Shown here: piece after piece, positions 1 through 7,361 of the stretch
Layout of the letters: every line of letters starts with the position of its first letter
How positions within the stretch are numbered: the first letter of the stretch is position 1
NCBI GenBank assembly: GCA_946480995.1
Contig: CAMLMF010000004.1
Location: 1 to 20,741 of the forward strand
Length of the DNA: 20,741 nt
From: an uncultured Bdellovibrio sp.
GTDB lineage: Bacteria; Bdellovibrionota; Bdellovibrionia; Bdellovibrionales; Bdellovibrionaceae
Direction of reading: 5' to 3'
Position numbers and translations under genes: made by a program
Notes under the pieces: model-generated
The model's input: only the letters and a program-made list of their open reading frames with translations
What the model was told of the DNA's origin: nothing
The model's database searches: none

Positions 1-24
1 TCTGCCTGAACAATGAGGTTCTTC

Positions 25-819
25 ATGAAGCAATATCACGATTTATTAAATGACGTTTTAAAGAACGGCGTAAAAAAAGAAGACCGCACCGGGACCGGAA
101 CAATTTCCATGTTCGGTTACCAAATGCGCTACAACTTGCAAGAGGGCTTCCCGCTTTTAACCACTAAAAAATTGCACACACGTTCGATCTTTCACGAATT
201 GTTGTGGTTTTTAAAAGGCGAAACTAACATCAAATATTTGCACGACAACAAAGTCACCATCTGGGACGAGTGGGCTGATGAAAACGGCAATCTAGGACCC
301 GTGTATGGGAAGCAATGGCGTTCGTGGGAAACAGCTGACGGGCGCACGATTGATCAGATTTCAAACGTTGTCGATCAGATCAAAAAGAATCCGAACTCTC
401 GCCGCATGCTGGTGGTCGCGTTCAATCCCGGCGATGTTGATAAAATGGCGTTGCCACCGTGCCATGCCTTCTTTCAATTTTACGTCGCTAACGGCAAATT
501 ATCTTGCCAACTTTATCAACGAAGTGCGGATATCTTTTTAGGCGTGCCATTTAATATTGCAAGCTATGCGTTGCTAACTCACATGATCGCGCAAGTGTGT
601 GATCTGGATGTCGGCGACTTTGTGCACACCTTGGGTGATGCGCATTTGTACTTAAATCACTTGGAACAAGCGCAAACACAATTGGCCCGCGAATTCCGCC
701 CATTGCCACAGCTGAAATTAAATCCGGCGAAAAAAGATCTTTTTGATTTTACTTATGAAGATATTGAAATCGTGGGCTATGATCCGCACCCTGCGATCAA
801 GGCTCCGGTGGCAGTATGA
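25..819 (+). CDS. thyA: thymidylate synthase ThyA
   Basis: Makes dTMP from dUMP using 5,10-methylenetetrahydrofolate, producing dihydrofolate in the cytoplasm. The 264-residue product has the same length as E. coli ThyA and follows it closely throughout: DRTGTG near residue 20, LRSI-like [13 protein letters not shown] around 51-63, the nucleophile C146 in [31 protein letters not shown], and the C-terminal [14 protein letters not shown]. An in-frame ATG at 13 exists, but the ATG at 25 is preferred because GAGG at 15-18 is correctly spaced and the product then begins MKQYHDLL as in the family. The stop overlaps the folA start by 4 nt (ATGA), so the two are translationally coupled and functionally paired: FolA regenerates the folate that ThyA oxidises. 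The promoter lies outside the window. Confidence 0.98.
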   Translation: MKQYHDLLNDVLKNGVKKEDRTGTGTISMFGYQMRYNLQEGFPLLTTKKLHTRSIFHELLWFLKGETNIKYLHDNKVTIWDEWADENGNLGPVYGKQWRSWETADGRTIDQISNVVDQIKKNPNSRRMLVVAFNPGDVDKMALPPCHAFFQFYVANGKLSCQLYQRSADIFLGVPFNIASYALLTHMIAQVCDLDVGDFVHTLGDAHLYLNHLEQAQTQLAREFRPLPQLKLNPAKKDLFDFTYEDIEIVGYDPHPAIKAPVAV

Positions 820-1325
820 TTTTAACTCAGATCCTGGCGTGCTCCGAAAATAATGTTATTGGCGCGGCCGGCGGCTTGCCGTGGGATATCCCGGAAGATA
901 TGAAATTTTTCCGCGATACGACAAAGGGCCACATCATGATTATGGGACGCAAAACTTTTGCGTCTTTTAATGGCAAGGCTTTACCCAATCGCTATCACAT
1001 CGTGATCACCCGGGATCCGGAGTCACAAAGTTTTGCTGCCAAAGAATCAAGCCCGGTTGTTTTTGTACGCTCCCTGGAAGAAGCGATTGCGCATGCGAAG
1101 CCCTTAACGGCGCGCTGGGGTGACGAGGTTTTCATTATTGGTGGTGGCGAAATTTACAAACAAAGCCTGCCTCTTGTCGATAAAATCTATCTGACCCGCA
1201 TCCATCAGCAGTTTCAGGGCGATACTTTTTATCCTGAAATTGACGAAAAAGTATTCACCTTGGCCCAACGCCGAGACGTTGCAACTCCGGTCTCCTTTTC
1301 ATTTTTGACATACTTGCGCAAATAG
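816..1325 (+). CDS. folA: dihydrofolate reductase FolA
   Basis: Reduces dihydrofolate to tetrahydrofolate with NADPH, closing the cycle opened by the overlapping thyA gene. The 169-residue product shows the DHFR landmarks in order: the N-terminal strand [11 protein letters not shown], the Met20-type loop [17 protein letters not shown] with the acidic substrate-binding residue in the DIPEDMKFF helix, MGRKTFASF, and the nucleotide-binding segment [26 protein letters not shown]. The start is fixed by the ATGA overlap with thyA and there is no separate promoter. This is a typical chromosomal DHFR and nothing suggests an acquired trimethoprim-resistant form. Confidence 0.97.
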   Translation: MILTQILACSENNVIGAAGGLPWDIPEDMKFFRDTTKGHIMIMGRKTFASFNGKALPNRYHIVITRDPESQSFAAKESSPVVFVRSLEEAIAHAKPLTARWGDEVFIIGGGEIYKQSLPLVDKIYLTRIHQQFQGDTFYPEIDEKVFTLAQRRDVATPVSFSFLTYLRK

Positions 1326-1338
1326 AGTTCAAACCCCG

Positions 1339-1363
1339 TCTCATTTTGAGATTTAATTTTTTT
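1339..1363 (+). terminator. weak intrinsic terminator after thyA-folA
   Basis: TCTCA (1339-1343) and TGAGA (1347-1351) form a 5-bp stem with a TTT loop, followed by TTTAATTTTTTT. The stem is short and not GC-rich, so termination would be partial, but the position just after folA and the long T-tract fit. Confidence 0.45.
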
Positions 1364-1384
1364 GGACTCTACGGATGGGATTTT

Positions 1385-1422
1385 TGCTCCGAGAATAAGA
1401 TAAGACCCAGATTTTCGGAGCA
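1385..1422 (+). promoter_or_regulatory. inverted repeat whose 3' arm holds the PilZ gene's Shine-Dalgarno
   Basis: TGCTCCGA (1385-1392) and TCGGAGCA (1415-1422) are perfectly complementary 8-mers separated by 22 nt. The downstream arm contains the GGAG (1417-1420) used by the ATG at 1427. If the transcript starts upstream of 1385, pairing would hide the ribosome binding site. The same arrangement precedes the Crp/Fnr gene at 4197. Whether the 5' arm is transcribed cannot be told from sequence. Confidence 0.4.
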
Positions 1423-1426
1423 CCCC

Positions 1427-1732
1427 ATGAGCGCAGCAAAACGCTTTCAAACAAAAGAAACAGCGCATATCGAAGTGTACGGACACATGGGTATTGTCGT
1501 AGCTAATTTGCGCAATCTTTCGCAAACCGGGGCCTTTCTAGAAGTTTCTATGGGCAGCTACGTTCCGAAAAAAGGCGATCTGCTAAATATGACCGTAAGT
1601 CTGCGCACCCCGCAACGCACCCACAATGTTGCGGCCGAAGTGGTCTGGAGCAAAGGTTTGGGGCTTGGCATTTGTTTCATCAATAAAGATGAAGTCCTTG
1701 AAAGAATGATGGCCAAAGGCAGCTCATTCTAA
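1427..1732 (+). CDS. small single-domain PilZ-like protein
   Basis: A 101-residue cytoplasmic protein made almost entirely of one PilZ-type beta-barrel. Visible features are the N-terminal KRFQTKETAHIEV strand, the N-x-S-x-x-G motif in RNLSQTGAFLEV, and the closing segment EVVWSKGLGLGICFI. PilZ domains bind cyclic di-GMP through an RxxxR motif plus D/NxSxxG. Here the first motif is degenerate (R followed four residues later by K), so ligand binding is uncertain. A longer reading from 1346 is possible, but GGAG at 1417-1420 places translation at the ATG at 1427 and the extra N-terminus shows no conserved pattern. It sits between folA and murB with no functional link to either. Confidence 0.8.
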   Translation: MSAAKRFQTKETAHIEVYGHMGIVVANLRNLSQTGAFLEVSMGSYVPKKGDLLNMTVSLRTPQRTHNVAAEVVWSKGLGLGICFINKDEVLERMMAKGSSF

Positions 1733-1747
1733 TAAACTCTTCCCATC

Positions 1748-2761
1748 ATGCAGGTCCACACACAGTTTGATCTTAGCTCTCTTAACACACTTCAATTGCG
1801 CTCTTCTGCAGAGCACTTTGTTGACTTATCATCCTCTGAAAACCTGCACGCTCTTCTTAACGACGCGACCCTTCGCAAGCTGCGTTGGAATATTCTAGGT
1901 GGCGGTAGCAACCTGGTTTTACCTGCCGTCGTGCAAGGACTGGTTTTAAAGATTTCGAATCAAGGAAAAGAACTTATCCAAGAAGATGCAAACTTTTGGT
2001 TCGTAAAAGTTCAGGCTGGGGAAAACTGGCACGAGTTCGTACAATGGACTTTGCAAAATGGCTACTGGGGCCTAGAGAACCTTTCGTTAATTCCTGGCAC
2101 CGTGGGCGCCGCCCCGATTCAGAATATTGGCGCCTATGGAGTTGAGGTCAAAGACACCCTGTGGGAAGTGTCATGCGTTGATTTACAGTCCGGTGAAATA
2201 AAAACCTTTTCAAACAAAGAGTGCCAGTTCGCTTATCGCGATAGCTTCTTTAAAAATGACGGTGCGGGAAAATACTTAGTTTGGGATATCACCTTTCGCC
2301 TGCCGAAAAAAAATACCCTGCACTTAGAATACGGCGACATTAAGAAAGAAATCGACCGCAAGCAGGTCGCCGCAAGTCCACGCACGATTGCTGATGCTGT
2401 CATTCATATACGCCAAACAAAATTGCCCGATCCCAAAGTTATTGGTAATGCCGGAAGCTTTTTTAAGAATCCGATTGTCTCTGAACAACAACGCAATTCT
2501 TTGCTGCAACAATTTCCGAACTTGGTCAGCTTCCCTTATCAAGCCGGTGAATATAAATTAGCGGCCGGTTGGTTGATCGATCAAGCAGGCTGGAAAGGCA
2601 AGAAGCTTGGACCCGTGGGCATGTATGAAAAGCAAGCCCTGGTCTTAGTAAATCACGGCGGGGCCGCCGCAGATGACGTGTGGAAGTTAGCCGCCCAAGT
2701 CGTCAGTGATGTGAAAAATAAATTCGGTGTACAAATTGATCCGGAGCCCATTCGCTGGTAA
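1748..2761 (+). CDS. murB: UDP-N-acetylenolpyruvoylglucosamine reductase MurB
   Basis: Flavoenzyme that reduces UDP-GlcNAc-enolpyruvate to UDP-MurNAc with NADPH, the second committed step of peptidoglycan synthesis. The 337-residue product is of the E. coli-like type I length. Landmarks: N-terminal SLNTLQLRSSAEHFVDL, FAD-binding LGGGSNLVLP, SLIPGTVGAAPIQNIGAYGVEV, the proton-donor motif YRDSFFK, PDPKVIGNAGSFFKNPIV, AAGWLIDQAGWKGKKLGPVGMYEKQALVLVNHGGA, and a closing acidic PEPIRW that corresponds to the catalytic C-terminal glutamate region. The start ATG lies only 15 nt after the PilZ gene and has no clear Shine-Dalgarno, so expression may depend on read-through from upstream. Confidence 0.96.
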   Translation: MQVHTQFDLSSLNTLQLRSSAEHFVDLSSSENLHALLNDATLRKLRWNILGGGSNLVLPAVVQGLVLKISNQGKELIQEDANFWFVKVQAGENWHEFVQWTLQNGYWGLENLSLIPGTVGAAPIQNIGAYGVEVKDTLWEVSCVDLQSGEIKTFSNKECQFAYRDSFFKNDGAGKYLVWDITFRLPKKNTLHLEYGDIKKEIDRKQVAASPRTIADAVIHIRQTKLPDPKVIGNAGSFFKNPIVSEQQRNSLLQQFPNLVSFPYQAGEYKLAAGWLIDQAGWKGKKLGPVGMYEKQALVLVNHGGAAADDVWKLAAQVVSDVKNKFGVQIDPEPIRW

Positions 2762-2773
2762 AGCCCTTCCACG

Positions 2774-2789
2774 CTAGACCATGGTCTAG
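2774..2789. repeat. perfect 16-bp palindrome after murB
   Basis: CTAGACCATGGTCTAG reads identically on both strands. It could form a 6-bp stem with a CATG loop, but no T-tract follows, so it is a poor intrinsic terminator. A dimeric-regulator operator for the carboxypeptidase gene is the other possibility. Confidence 0.5.
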
Positions 2790-2802
2790 AGATGCTTAAT
2801 TA

Positions 2803-2831
2803 GTCCCCACTAAAGATTGAACGTCCCCACT
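2803..2831 (+). promoter_or_regulatory. 9-bp direct repeat upstream of the M14 carboxypeptidase gene
   Basis: GTCCCCACT occurs at 2803-2811 and again at 2823-2831. The 20-bp period is close to two helical turns, so both copies face the same side of the DNA, as seen for tandem regulator sites. No convincing -10/-35 pair was identified nearby. The function is inferred from arrangement only. Confidence 0.4.
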
Positions 2832-2873
2832 TGAGAGTGATCTGCTGTTTGGCAAGCACCCAAGGAGGGGTTC

Positions 2874-4115
2874 ATGAACGTTACAAAAATATTTGCTACC
2901 ACCGTAGCATTTGCAGCGATGACTTTACTGCCGATGCACCATGCCCACACTGTCGACACAACTCAGTACTGGATGAAAATTCGCGCGAAGGACAAGTTTG
3001 AACGCAGCGTGATCGCCGACTTAGGTATCTCGATTGAAACAACTCGTGAAGACTTCGTGGTCGGCTTAGGCAACCTTGAAGAAAAAAACAAAATCGAAAA
3101 ATTAGGCCTGCTTGAAGTCAGCTTTCCGATGACCCAAGAAATGGACTTCCCGAAAGAAGACTCTGCCTTTCATAACTATGCGGAGATGACAGAAAAGCTG
3201 CGCAATCTTACAACTCAATACGCACAAATCGCGCAAATGAGCTCCATTGGCAAAACATTAGAAGGCCGTGATATTTGGGCTGTGCGAATCTCTGGTGATC
3301 TGGCCCACGCCGACAACTTACCGGCAACGATCTTTATGGGCGGTCATCACGCCCGCGAACATTTGTCGATCGAATTGCCAATTTATTACATCGAGTATTT
3401 GCTAACAGAATATCAAAAAGGCAATCCGCGCGTGCAGCGCTTGGTTAATTCCCGCGACATTCACTTCGTTCCAATGGTGAATCCTGATGGCGCAGAATAT
3501 GACATCGCTTCGGGCAGCTACAAGTCTTGGAGAAAAAACCGCGCACGCAACAGCGGCGGAACTTATGGTGTGGATTTAAATCGTAACTATGCTTACGGTT
3601 GGGGTGGTGGTGGCGCCAGCACAAGTCCAAACAGCGAAACATTCCGCGGACCCAACGCTTTCAGTGAGCCAGAAACTCAAGCCATTAAAAAGTACGTTGA
3701 AAGTCATGAAAACATCACAGTCCTTTTGTCTTTCCACACCTACTCGCAGCTGATTCTTTATCCTTGGGGTCACGTCTATGACAGCATCGCCAATGCCCGT
3801 GACAAACAAGTCCACGAAGTGATGGCAAAAAAAATGTCTGAATGGAATGGCTATACACCCCAACAGTCTTCCGAATTGTACATTGCTAGCGGTGACACGA
3901 CGGATTGGTCTTATGGAGAACATAAAATCGTCTCTTTTACTTTTGAACTAGATCCCGGCAACAGCGGCTGGGGCTCTGGCGGATTTTATCCAGGTGCGAA
4001 AGTAATCCCCGAGGTGCAACAGAAGAATCTTGAGCCGGTTTTGTATTTGATCGAACACTCTGACAATCCTTACAGAGTCATCGACAACGGCAATGGCCCG
4101 ATTTTTAAACCCTAG
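2874..4115 (+). CDS. secreted zinc carboxypeptidase, family M14 (carboxypeptidase T-like)
   Basis: A 413-residue exported metallopeptidase that would trim C-terminal residues from peptides outside the cytoplasm. Residues 1-25 form a signal peptide (MNVTKIF followed by a hydrophobic run ending HAHT). Residues 30-100 look like a propeptide, and the catalytic domain runs from about 103 to the end. Zinc ligands are H159 and E162 in GGHHAREH and H288 in LLSFHTYSQ. The catalytic glutamate is E358 in SFTFELDPG. Substrate-carboxylate binding is seen in the RKNRARN and GVDLNRNYAYGW segments. AAGGAGGGG just before the ATG is a very strong ribosome binding site. It has its own upstream region with a palindrome and tandem direct repeats. 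In a predatory or scavenging bacterium such an enzyme would feed on foreign protein; that role is inference. Confidence 0.93.
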   Translation: MNVTKIFATTVAFAAMTLLPMHHAHTVDTTQYWMKIRAKDKFERSVIADLGISIETTREDFVVGLGNLEEKNKIEKLGLLEVSFPMTQEMDFPKEDSAFHNYAEMTEKLRNLTTQYAQIAQMSSIGKTLEGRDIWAVRISGDLAHADNLPATIFMGGHHAREHLSIELPIYYIEYLLTEYQKGNPRVQRLVNSRDIHFVPMVNPDGAEYDIASGSYKSWRKNRARNSGGTYGVDLNRNYAYGWGGGGASTSPNSETFRGPNAFSEPETQAIKKYVESHENITVLLSFHTYSQLILYPWGHVYDSIANARDKQVHEVMAKKMSEWNGYTPQQSSELYIASGDTTDWSYGEHKIVSFTFELDPGNSGWGSGGFYPGAKVIPEVQQKNLEPVLYLIEHSDNPYRVIDNGNGPIFKP

Positions 4116-4130
4116 GCCTAGAGCCGGTTT
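4107..4130 (+). terminator. possible hairpin at the end of the carboxypeptidase gene
   Basis: AAACC (4107-4111) and GGTTT (4126-4130) flank the perfect palindrome CTAGGCCTAG (4112-4121), which contains the stop codon. A folded RNA hairpin is plausible, but it lacks a downstream T-run. Confidence 0.3.
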
Positions 4131-4149
4131 CGAAAGATCTTGATCTTCG

Positions 4150-4190
4150 CTCCCAAGCAGAGCACAAGCATGCTATAGTTCTCTTGGGAG
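4150..4190 (+). promoter_or_regulatory. inverted repeat flanking a -10 box upstream of the Crp/Fnr gene
   Basis: CTCCCAAG (4150-4157) and CTTGGGAG (4183-4190) are perfect 8-nt inverted repeats. Between them TATAGT (4174-4179) is a good -10 hexamer. The 3' arm holds GGGAG, the ribosome binding site for the ATG at 4197. If transcription starts near 4186, the pair is more likely a DNA operator spanning the promoter; if it starts further upstream, it could mask the ribosome binding site. Confidence 0.4.
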
Positions 4191-4196
4191 TTAAAT

Positions 4197-4841
4197 ATGA
4201 AAGACAAACCGACCGACAATTGCCCGATTTGCTCCACTCAGGAAGAAAAAATCACCGGGCAAATTATACCCCTCATCCAAAAAAAACACTTCGCCAAAAA
4301 TTCGCAGATCTTTGAGCAAGATGGTGCATCGACAGGACTTTATCTTATTCAAAAAGGTTCAGTTAAAATTTCCAAAATGTCTCCCGCGGGCAAAGAAATG
4401 CTGATTGAAATTTTAGGTCCCGGAAAGACTTTTGGTGAAGCTGGTATCCTCGGTCAAAACAAAAATACTGACAGCGCCACAACTTGCGATGACTCAGACA
4501 TTTTTTATCTTCCCAAAGCAGAGTTTCAGCAAGTTTTGGCAAAACACCCCGAGCTGTATCAATCCGTCGTGCAATCGTTGATTCGCTGGATGGACAAACT
4601 TCATTTAGTAATAGAAAACATCAGCCTGGCATCAGCCAAAGACCGCGTGTGGTCGTATCTGTGTCGCTTGCAAAGCGAACAAAATCGTCCCCTACTGCAC
4701 TTAACCGGGAAAAAGCATGAAGTGGCTTTAATGCTTGGCTTGCGTCCTGAAACATTTTCGCGCACTTTAGCAGAGCTTGAATCCGAGGGACTTATAAAGA
4801 TGAATCACAAGCAAATTCAAATGCTCGCAAGTCCTAAGTAA
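4197..4841 (+). CDS. Crp/Fnr-family transcriptional regulator, possibly oxygen- or redox-sensing
   Basis: A 214-residue activator/repressor. Residues about 22-115 form the cyclic-nucleotide-type sensor barrel (IFEQDGASTGLYLIQKG, GPGKTFGEAGIL), followed by a dimerisation helix (about 118-145) and a winged helix-turn-helix (about 147-205). The recognition helix LRPETFSR (E185, S188, R189) matches the ExxSR of FNR/DNR proteins, which read TTGAT half-sites. Four cysteines are present (C9, C12, C97, C156). The N-terminal NCPIC resembles an iron-sulphur ligand pair, but the spacing differs from E. coli FNR, so cluster binding is uncertain. It lies just upstream of the anaerobic ribonucleotide reductase genes on the same strand, which suggests control of anaerobic functions. 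The ATG at 4197 has GGGAG six bases upstream. Confidence 0.85.
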   Translation: MKDKPTDNCPICSTQEEKITGQIIPLIQKKHFAKNSQIFEQDGASTGLYLIQKGSVKISKMSPAGKEMLIEILGPGKTFGEAGILGQNKNTDSATTCDDSDIFYLPKAEFQQVLAKHPELYQSVVQSLIRWMDKLHLVIENISLASAKDRVWSYLCRLQSEQNRPLLHLTGKKHEVALMLGLRPETFSRTLAELESEGLIKMNHKQIQMLASPK

Positions 4842-4860
4842 TAACTTACTGCATCCGTTT

Positions 4861-4874
4861 GTGACCTGGATCAG
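4861..4874 (+). promoter_or_regulatory. degenerate FNR-like site upstream of nrdG
   Basis: GTGAC-CTGG-ATCAG matches 7 of 10 positions of TTGAT-N4-ATCAA. It is also the core of the inverted repeat ACCTG-GAT-CAGGT (4863-4875). If nrdG transcription starts near 4927, the site is centred near -60, a class I position. On its own the match is weak, but anaerobic nrd genes are commonly under Fnr control. Confidence 0.3.
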
Positions 4875-4880
4875 GTTTTC

Positions 4881-4896
4881 ACACAATATCTAGTGC
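4881..4896 (+). promoter_or_regulatory. NrdR box upstream of nrdG-nrdD
   Basis: ACACAATATCTAGTGC agrees with the NrdR consensus acaCwAtATaTwGtgt at 14 of 16 positions, including all the strongly conserved core bases except one. NrdR is the ATP/dATP-sensing repressor of ribonucleotide reductase genes, and its box is expected before nrd operons. Canonical NrdR sites come in pairs about 31 bp apart; no good partner was found here. If TATCGT at 4915-4920 is the -10, this box overlaps the -35 region, which fits repression. Confidence 0.7.
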
Positions 4897-4921
4897 CCGC
4901 AAAGGCACTTTCGCTATCGTA

Positions 4922-4946
4922 ATAGTCATCAAGGGATGATGACTAT
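4922..4946 (+). promoter_or_regulatory. perfect 10-bp hairpin with the nrdG ribosome binding site in its loop
   Basis: ATAGTCATCA (4922-4931) pairs perfectly with TGATGACTAT (4937-4946), leaving the five-base loop AGGGA. The loop is the core of the Shine-Dalgarno, and the 3' arm runs into the ATG at 4945 (its first two bases are paired). Folding would leave the Shine-Dalgarno exposed but tie up the initiation codon region. Confidence 0.55.
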
Positions 4947-5391
4947 GAACATTTACAACTACGATATTGTCTTTCAAGAAGTTCCCGATCATATCTCCTT
5001 AGCCTTTTATGTCTGCGGCTGCCCGCTGAAATGTCCGGGATGTCACTCCCCCGAACTGTGGACTGAAAAAAGTGGCTTCAATTTGTCCACCTCCCTGTTC
5101 TATTCGCTGCTAGATCGTTACCAGGCCAACATCGACTGCGTTTTATTTCTGGGGGGCGAATGGCATGCCGACGAGCTTGTGCAATTTTTAAAAGCAGCGC
5201 AAAGCCGAAATCTAAAAACCGCCCTTTATACGGGCCTCGACCAGGTGTCGACAAAAATTCGAGACCATTTAACGTTCCTTAAAACCGGCCCGTGGAAAAG
5301 CGAACTGGGGGGACTTTCCTCACCCCAGACCAATCAAATTTTTACGGATCTCACCACGAACACAAACCTGAACCATCTTTTTCGATCTTAA
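4945..5391 (+). CDS. nrdG: anaerobic ribonucleotide reductase activating protein NrdG
   Basis: Radical-SAM enzyme that uses a 4Fe-4S cluster and S-adenosylmethionine to place the glycyl radical on NrdD. The cluster motif CPLKCPGC (C26, C30, C33) is the CxxxCxxC signature, followed by HSPELW. FLGGEW later in the protein is the SAM-binding GGE motif. The product is 148 residues, the short form usual for NrdG. Three in-frame ATGs occur at 4936, 4939 and 4945. The last is chosen because AAGGGA (4931-4936) is then correctly spaced. It forms an operon with nrdD, 21 nt downstream, and carries the operon's upstream NrdR box and hairpin. The activase-first order is less common than nrdD-nrdG. Confidence 0.93.
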   Translation: MNIYNYDIVFQEVPDHISLAFYVCGCPLKCPGCHSPELWTEKSGFNLSTSLFYSLLDRYQANIDCVLFLGGEWHADELVQFLKAAQSRNLKTALYTGLDQVSTKIRDHLTFLKTGPWKSELGGLSSPQTNQIFTDLTTNTNLNHLFRS

Positions 5392-5412
5392 TTCCCACAA
5401 CAAGGAGCACCC

Positions 5413-7239
5413 ATGATTCAACTAAGTCCCGAGCAAATTAAAAACAAAATAGATTTTATCAATCAATATCTGAAGGCCGCCAATGCCGCCGAAGGATCCA
5501 AGCTAGATGCCAATGCGAACGTGACCCATAAAAACATTGCAACACTTGAGGCTGAGATCAATAAAGACATCAATATCCAAATCAATCGCGCCTTGGTGTC
5601 GCAAAAAATTTCAGCTCTTTTCGGGGCTGATCTTGCCAAAGAATATATTCGCCAAATCGAAGAACATGAAATTTACGTCCATGACGAAACGTCACTGAAA
5701 CCCTATTGCGCTTCGATTTCGATGTACCCTTTGCTGCTTGAAGGCCTGAAAGGACTGGGTGGAGAATCCAAGGCCCCACAACACTTAGAAAGCTTCTGTG
5801 GCTGTTTCGTTAATTTAGTATTTGCGATTTCCGCCCAATTTGCCGGAGCCGTTGCCACCGTGGAATGGATCATGTACTTCGACCACTTTGCACGCAAAGA
5901 CTATGGCCAAGACTATTTAAAAACTCATACAAAAATAATTGAAAATCACATGCAGCACGTGGTGTATGCGCTGAACCAACCTGCCGCCGCCCGTGGTTAC
6001 CAGTCGGTGTTTTGGAATATTTCAGTCTATGACGAATACTATTTTAAGTCTTTGTTTGCGGATTTTGTTTTCCCCAATGGCGACGTGCCACAGTGGGAAA
6101 GTGTGGCGGCCTTACAAAGCCATTTTATGCATTGGTTTAATGAAGAGCGCAAAAAAGCCATTCTTACATTTCCGGTTGTTACTGCGGCGATGTTAATCGA
6201 GAATGACGAACCGAAAGATCATTCCTTTGCAACCATGTGTGCTCGCGAATTAAATCAAGGAAACAGCTTCTTTATGTACATGAGCGAATCCGCGGACAGC
6301 CTGGCCAGCTGCTGTCGTTTGCGCAATGAAATTTCTGACAAGACCTTCAGCTATTCACTCGGTGCGGGCGGCGTTGCGACGGGTTCTATCAATGTTATTA
6401 CTATCAACATGAATCGTCTGGTGCAGAAAAATTTAGATCTAAAGGAAACCGTCAACAAAGTGCAAAAATACCAGGTCGCTTATCGCATCTTAATGGAAGA
6501 GTACTTTCAAGCAGGAATGCTCAGCGCGTACAGCTCTGGCTTTATCACTTTAAGTAAACAGTTCCTAACGATTGGTATCAATGGCATGGCTGAGGCTGCT
6601 GAATTTAAAGGGCATAAAGTTCAGAATGCAGCCCCTTACAAAAACTTCGTACGCGAACAGCTGCAAGTCATCTATGAAGAAAATCGCAAGGCGCGAACAG
6701 AATTTGGTTATATGTTTAATACGGAATTTGTTCCTGCAGAAAACCTCGGCGTTAAGAATGCCCGCTGGGATCGCAAGGACGGACTCGTGGTTCCTCGCGA
6801 TTGTTATAATTCCTATTTTTATGTTGTCGAAGATACCACCATCAACGCCTTAGACAAAATGGACCTGCATGGCAAAGAAATGATGCAATATCTGGATGGC
6901 GGATCCGCATTGCATTTAAATCTGGAAGAAAAACTGAGCGAAAAAGGTTTTTATAAACTTATCTCGGCAGCAGCACGATCCGGTTGTAACTATTGGTGTG
7001 TGAACGTCAAAATCACAATTTGCAATGAGTGTGACCATATCGACAAACGCACTTTAGATCTTTGTCCAAAATGTCGCAGCTTCAATGTGGATCATGCCAC
7101 CCGAGTCATTGGTTATCTAAAAAGGGTCTCCGCCTTTAGTGAGGCCCGACAAAAAGAAGCAGCTCGTAGATTTTATCATCAAATGCTTCCGGCGCGACGC
7201 TTGGATGAGCCGGCTCAGATGATAACGGTCATGACATAA
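5413..7239 (+). CDS. nrdD: anaerobic (class III) ribonucleoside-triphosphate reductase NrdD
   Basis: Reduces ribonucleoside triphosphates to deoxy forms without oxygen, using an oxygen-sensitive glycyl radical. The 608-residue product begins with NANVTHKNIATLEAEINKD and HEIYVHD-type segments of the catalytic barrel. It has GVATGSINVITINMNR in the middle and a C-terminal zinc site of four cysteines (C537, C540, C551, C554 in CNEC and CPKC). The glycyl-radical motif RVIGYL places the radical on G567. No N-terminal ATP-cone is visible, so the overall dATP on/off switch of the E. coli enzyme is probably absent. AAGGAG precedes the ATG. Paired with nrdG, it would allow DNA synthesis under anoxia. 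Nitric oxide destroys glycyl radicals and Fe-S clusters, so the nor genes to the right may help protect it (inference). Confidence 0.97.
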   Translation: MIQLSPEQIKNKIDFINQYLKAANAAEGSKLDANANVTHKNIATLEAEINKDINIQINRALVSQKISALFGADLAKEYIRQIEEHEIYVHDETSLKPYCASISMYPLLLEGLKGLGGESKAPQHLESFCGCFVNLVFAISAQFAGAVATVEWIMYFDHFARKDYGQDYLKTHTKIIENHMQHVVYALNQPAAARGYQSVFWNISVYDEYYFKSLFADFVFPNGDVPQWESVAALQSHFMHWFNEERKKAILTFPVVTAAMLIENDEPKDHSFATMCARELNQGNSFFMYMSESADSLASCCRLRNEISDKTFSYSLGAGGVATGSINVITINMNRLVQKNLDLKETVNKVQKYQVAYRILMEEYFQAGMLSAYSSGFITLSKQFLTIGINGMAEAAEFKGHKVQNAAPYKNFVREQLQVIYEENRKARTEFGYMFNTEFVPAENLGVKNARWDRKDGLVVPRDCYNSYFYVVEDTTINALDKMDLHGKEMMQYLDGGSALHLNLEEKLSEKGFYKLISAAARSGCNYWCVNVKITICNECDHIDKRTLDLCPKCRSFNVDHATRVIGYLKRVSAFSEARQKEAARRFYHQMLPARRLDEPAQMITVMT

Positions 7240-7252
7240 AAACACTTGCTTC

Positions 7253-7285
7253 AAAGGGGGCGGTAGAGATTTCTCATCGCCCTTT
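7253..7285 (+). terminator. hairpin terminator after nrdD
   Basis: AAAGGG (7253-7258) pairs with CCCTTT (7280-7285). The stem continues inward through GCG/CGC and an internal GAGA-TT-TCTC. It lies 14 nt after the nrdD stop. The T-run after it is short, so it may be an imperfect intrinsic terminator. Confidence 0.55.
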
Positions 7286-7361
7286 CAATGCTGAGACTAA
7301 AATAAATCCAATTTGAGTATTTCAGAAAGAATCTTTATTCGTTAAAAAAAACGGAGAGATT

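Noticed and set aside
7313..7341. Possible -35/-10 pair (TTGAGT, TATTCG) before the exported barrel gene
   Set aside because: The -10 match is too poor to report as a promoter, and the TTGA-N5-TCA nearby has the wrong spacing for an FNR box.
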